Assembly: GCA_934511365.1 (NCBI GenBank)
Contig: CAKSWC010000004.1
Span: 105,406-169,405, forward strand
Reading direction: 5' to 3'
DNA length: 64,000 nucleotides
Source of the DNA: an uncultured Eubacteriales bacterium
Lineage (GTDB): Bacteria > Bacillota > Clostridia > Oscillospirales > Acutalibacteraceae
Shown: piece by piece, positions 61,601-64,000 of the stretch
Layout of the letters: each line of letters opens with the position of its first letter
Position numbering within the stretch: position 1 is the stretch's first letter
Translations under genes and position numbers: made by a program
The notes under the pieces: model-generated
The model's input: only the letters and a program-made list of their open reading frames with translations
Told to the model about the DNA's origin: nothing
Databases searched by the model: none

Positions 61601-64000
61601 GGTGATTTTAATCTTTCCGGCTTCTTTGCAGGTTGCGGGCTTAACTTCCGAAACTACGGAATAATTATGAACCTCGTCAACCTCAACTTGCTTGGTGTGT
61701 GTCTTGTGGCAAACCGAGCATTCGCAGGTAACGGTGAGAACGTTTCCCTCCTGTGAGGTTGTCGTTACCCATGTATGGTCGGTTGCGGGCTGGGTTTCAT
61801 CATATACGTTATAGCTGAAGGTGCAGCCATTGTTCTGGCAGGTATACGGTGTGTATGCTCCGGAGAGGCAGGACGCCGCAACTTTTTCGCCGGCCTTCAT
61901 GTTATGGCCGAGCTTTGAAAGCGGTCTTGTTTCGTGAGCAGTGCAGCCCTCGCGCTGACATGATCTTTCTTCCTCGCCGACTTCGGTGCAGGTAGGTTCT
62001 TTGCCCTTGACGGGAGTCCATGCCGACCAGTCGTGACCGAGAGCTTCAAGATTGCTGAATACTTCGGTCATTTTGTGACCGGGCTCGTCTTCGGTGCAGC
62101 CGGAACGGGTGCAGACGTACTCAATGTATTCGCCCATGGTGCAGTTAGCCGGATATCTTGTTCCTTTATCATAGATATGACCGAGCTTCGGTCTGACCTC
62201 TGTTTCAAGAATAGCACCGCAGCCCTCTCTTGAACAAACAACTTTGTAAAGACCGTCATAATAGCAAGACGGCTGAGTGTCGGACTCAACATATCTGATG
62301 TGACCGAGCTTTGTGAGCACCTTATTATGGAAAACTCCGTTACAGACCGAGCATCTGTCTCTGTCGTAACCGTTCTCGGTGCAAGTTGCGTCCTTGTGTT
62401 CGTGAACAAGGGTGTGGGGGGTCTGACCGATTGTTTCTTCTTTGATGGTTTCTTTACAAACTGCGCAGATCTGGTGCTTTTTACCGGTCTCGGTGCAGCT
62501 CGGATTTTTGTCGATTATCCATTCGCCGTCGGTGTGACCGTTAGCGGGGATTTCTTCTTCGATAAGAAGCGCATTACATTTTTCAACAGTACAGCGCTTT
62601 TCTTTTCTTCCCTTTTCGGTGCAGGTTGCAGCCTTTGTTATTGTCCAGTCTGTCGGATATGTATGGTTTTTCTTTTCAACCGGCTTGGTTTCAAGCGTTA
62701 CGTGGCAAACCGTACACTCTCTGTGCTGTGTGCCCTCGCTATAGCAGGTTGAATCCGTGTCAACGATCCAGTCACTGTAAGTATGACCGTTGGCAGGAAT
62801 TTCTGTTACCTCAGTTCTTGCATCGCAGCGGGTGCAGTGTCTTGACTTTGAACCCTTTTCGGTGCAGGTCGGGGCAACATCAACGGTGAACTCTTTTGCA
62901 AAGTTGTGACCGAGTGCAGGTCTTGCCTGTGTTTCGGTGTGGGATGAATCACGCTTACAGGTTCTTGTTTCCGAGCCCGCATTTATGCAGTCCTCTTTAA
63001 CAGTTGTTACCCAATTGCCCCAATCGTGGCCGATAGGGTTAATATCTCTTGAAGTACCTGCCTGAATTGCATCGCACTTTGCGCAGTGAATTGACTCTGA
63101 ACCCTTTTCGGTGCAGGTCGGTTTTTTATCGGTAGTATAAACCGTGTTCCAAGTATGACCGTTCGGGCTGATTGATTCGGTCTTCGTGTGCGAGCTGTCT
63201 CTCTGGCAAACGAAAGTTCTTACACCTGCGCCCTCACATGTCGGTGAAGTCGTTACAGTGCCGTTATCCCAAAGGTGACCGAGAACGGGAAGAGTTTCTT
63301 CCTTTGTTGTTCCGCAGCGTGAGCAGGTGTATTTTTTAATGCCGGTTTCGGTACATTTCTGTTCTTTTGTAACAACGCCGGTGTCCCAGCTGTGACCGAG
63401 GGCAACGCCGTCGGTGAAAGTTGTATCGGTGATGCCCTTACTGCTTACATCGCAGCGCTCGCACTTATAATAGTATTCGGCCGCATTGATGCAGTCAGCT
63501 TCCGACTTGCGATATTTTGTGTCGGTATTCTTTACGCTGAACTTGTGTCCGAGAGCAGTGCCGGCTTTCGTCCATGTTGTTCCATCATGGTTCTTACTGC
63601 TTTCGTTGCAGCGTGAACACTTATAATAGTATACGGCATCGTTAACGCAGGTTGCCGCAGATTTAAGATAAGTATCCGAATCAGTCTTTGACGAAAAATC
63701 ATGACCGAGCGCCGGATTGAGCTGTGCACCGCAGACAGTACATGTTTGCGGTGTGGTGCAGGTTGCGGCGGCACCGTAGGTGTGATTCTTTTTAGTAACT
63801 GGGGTGTTTTCACTGCGTCTATATCCGCAAACCTTGCATTGCTCATGCTGTATACCGGTTGCAGAACAAGTTGAGTCTTTGTCGATTTTCCATTCAAAAG
63901 CGTGAGGTTCTGTATCATACTGTGCGGTATAAGTTTGGTTTTGAGCACCGGAAGTAAGGGGATCAATAACGTCCGGAGTCCAACCTTTAAATATATAGTG
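58541..64000 (-). CDS. Giant secreted Cys3-His repeat protein, N-terminus outside window
   Basis: The frame has no stop from 64000 down to 58541: 1819 residues are visible and the gene continues beyond the right edge. A GTG at 62320 is not a start, because repeat units of the same kind continue unbroken upstream. The first visible residues (FKGWTPDVIDPLTSGAQNQT) are the end of a Flg_new-type repeat. About 42 units follow, each 35-50 residues with ATCTEKGxxxxxCxxC and a final LGH or variant. The protein ends DSCLCHGTGF, a hydrophobic stretch (IYKIVLIIWKIFKI) and NKDCVCGAKHY. Probably a very long extracellular fibre; metal binding by three Cys and one His per unit is inferred. Confidence 0.9.
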   Translation of the reverse strand, partial: HYIFKGWTPDVIDPLTSGAQNQTYTAQYDTEPHAFEWKIDKDSTCSATGIQHEQCKVCGYRRSENTPVTKKNHTYGAAATCTTPQTCTVCGAQLNPALGHDFSSKTDSDTYLKSAATCVNDAVYYYKCSRCNESSKNHDGTTWTKAGTALGHKFSVKNTDTKYRKSEADCINAAEYYYKCERCDVSSKGITDTTFTDGVALGHSWDTGVVTKEQKCTETGIKKYTCSRCGTTKEETLPVLGHLWDNGTVTTSPTCEGAGVRTFVCQRDSSHTKTESISPNGHTWNTVYTTDKKPTCTEKGSESIHCAKCDAIQAGTSRDINPIGHDWGNWVTTVKEDCINAGSETRTCKRDSSHTETQARPALGHNFAKEFTVDVAPTCTEKGSKSRHCTRCDARTEVTEIPANGHTYSDWIVDTDSTCYSEGTQHRECTVCHVTLETKPVEKKNHTYPTDWTITKAATCTEKGRKEKRCTVEKCNALLIEEEIPANGHTDGEWIIDKNPSCTETGKKHQICAVCKETIKEETIGQTPHTLVHEHKDATCTENGYDRDRCSVCNGVFHNKVLTKLGHIRYVESDTQPSCYYDGLYKVVCSREGCGAILETEVRPKLGHIYDKGTRYPANCTMGEYIEYVCTRSGCTEDEPGHKMTEVFSNLEALGHDWSAWTPVKGKEPTCTEVGEEERSCQREGCTAHETRPLSKLGHNMKAGEKVAASCLSGAYTPYTCQNNGCTFSYNVYDETQPATDHTWVTTTSQEGNVLTVTCECSVCHKTHTKQVEVDEVHNYSVVSEVKPATCKEAGKIKITCNGAHKAGCTEYIEVETPKNANAHNYATTKVGATCKQEGYVLSKCSLCGNEIKTTLPTTAHAWDKGVETKPATCTETGVKTFTCSICGDTYTEVIAQKQHKFELINTVAPTCKNGGKSGYKVYKCSACDATYNEITSGAISHNWSDWTVVQKATDKLCGIEKRTCSVCGEEQLRTTDPIGDHNFVEDAATKKAATCTEDGSVTMKCTAHTDCGVTYEKVLPKLGHDMVAGEPVAATCEHEGYIDYKCSRCTHSYRIVTEAIKAHTLKTETQEANCLDPSVTYTYCTVCNEIMGEVIVGQALGHEFTIEKSYKAPTNTENGEKVLKCSHCDETITVVIPAQGHKFELVSTEDATCNKTGLETYKCTTHTGDNDCGLSYTNVIPMKAHTYETRVKTEPTCTTDGVGECYCSVCNEVFGTYEIPALGHDFSKETANVASTCNSVGYVTKQCSRCDETETTYSSTLADHKWGDWETVQTADETHPGIKVRKCSVCDLYQYETEPPTGEHDYDDGVVTKKPTCTEPGEMTFTCRRTHCACTLGNEKSYTVEIAPTGHKAKIEKKDATCKEAGYIKVVCETCGATIGESINLEKKEHIYQSVVTTEPTCSKEGVRTYTCALCGDSYTETIAKISHDYQPTGRKVDPTCTTEGFDVYECKYCDKETFVKTAEKLGHTERTVTIAATCTEKGSTTVVCSVCNTILKETEYTPALGHDWGEWKVTVPGTCAVEGKKTRECSRCGETETISTGTGEHVYPEKGVVTPATCTADGYTTYTCTVCNKYSVIRDYTPKLGHKYSADYKIIVEPTCHSTGTKAHYCVRCGAFEPDYLHNYVELPKLAHTYGEWVVTTEPTCDTNGVKTRTCTGCTDKDEGHTQTELIGKKGHNYGEWEITKKSTCVEEGSQRRYCDRCKTWEVQVTPKGGHNRVADYAVEATCTAPGKTAGSHCSICGYVFVAQQEVPMKEHMDLNGDGRCEGCGKTMYSPNGETDSCLCHGTGFRAFIYKIVLIIWKIFKINKDCVCGAKHY
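58727..63868 (-). repeat. Array of about 42 Cys3-His protein repeats
   Basis: Units read (P/A)TCTxxGxxxxxCxxC...(L/N)GHxW. Some vary: a unit can have CQRDSSH or CTVEKC in place of CxxC, or lack the first Cys (for example APTNTENGEKVLKCSHC). Copies are diverged at the DNA level, indicating an old array. Confidence 0.85.

Noticed and set aside
58541..62320. Reading the giant gene as a complete 1259-aa protein starting at the GTG at 62320
   Set aside because: The frame continues without a stop to base 64000 and encodes the same repeats; the GTG has no ribosome site.
62300..62752. Plus-strand frames opposite the giant gene
   Set aside because: They mirror the repetitive minus-strand gene, lack ribosome sites and show no family features.
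58541..64000. DNA-level tandem repeats resembling a CRISPR array
   Set aside because: The repeats are diverged protein-coding units in one open frame, not identical direct repeats with unique spacers.

Overview
The window looks like chromosomal DNA of an uncultured, gut-type Clostridia member of the Firmicutes, most likely an Oscillospiraceae/Ruminococcaceae relative; this is inference from gene content, not a database match. Supporting signs are a perfect CIRCE operator in front of groES-groEL, an era-yqzL-recO-mutS2 cluster, recA-recX-rimO, a cysteine T-box in front of cysE-cysS-murI, many near-consensus sigma-A promoters with 17-base spacers, strong Shine-Dalgarno sites, VanR/VanS-type regulators and large Cys-rich repeat surface proteins. 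No rRNA operon, CRISPR array, insertion sequence or intact prophage was seen.

Layout. 1-4470 (+): tail of a NarL-type regulator, a degenerate receiver protein, a Lys-rich secreted protein, then an SPFH/zinc-ribbon operon. 4623-6485 (-): a 51-aa microprotein and a penicillin-binding protein, divergent from CIRCE-groES-groEL (6587-8624). 8752-13618: a secreted H/C-motif protein, a 38-aa microprotein, a Na/Pi-type transporter, a GH20 hexosaminidase and two paralogous zinc-ribbon membrane proteins. 13669-19559 (-): ECF S component, DMT exporter, era, yqzL, recO, mutS2, closely packed and probably one operon. 19676-22307 (-): rpsO-pnp with a long hairpin directly before pnp. 22497-24560: an LRR surface protein flanked by a 51-bp direct repeat, whose second copy is the upstream region of a VanRS-like two-component system (24627-26496).

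26497-27450 is a gene-poor stretch of low-complexity repeats ending in a compact candidate type I toxin-antitoxin locus (27425-27744). 27880-34238 (-): recA-recX-rimO under a LexA-like box, then T-box-cysE-cysS-murI. 34404-36535: a small LRR protein, rpmB, tRNA-Leu, a decayed XRE gene and two more microproteins. 36623-44800 (-): two GPH sugar symporters, an M18 aminopeptidase, a lytic transglycosylase, coaE, a Sua5/TsaC-type enzyme, prfA and a DUF951 protein. 44948-55381: an S1 protein, PIG-L deacetylase, lipoprotein, CD1247-like protein, efp, MltG-like lipoprotein, M28 peptidase, rfbB, PTS EIIC, HAD, GNAT and further microproteins.

55605-64000 (-) holds two tandem secreted proteins built from short Cys3-His repeats. 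The second is at least 1819 aa and its frame stays open to the right edge, so its N-terminus lies outside the window. Both end in an unusual Cys-rich, hydrophobic C-terminal segment that may be an uncharacterised surface-retention signal. The items most worth following are that segment, the dispersed set of 32-51 aa amphipathic microproteins with their own promoters and terminators, and the candidate type I toxin-antitoxin locus.
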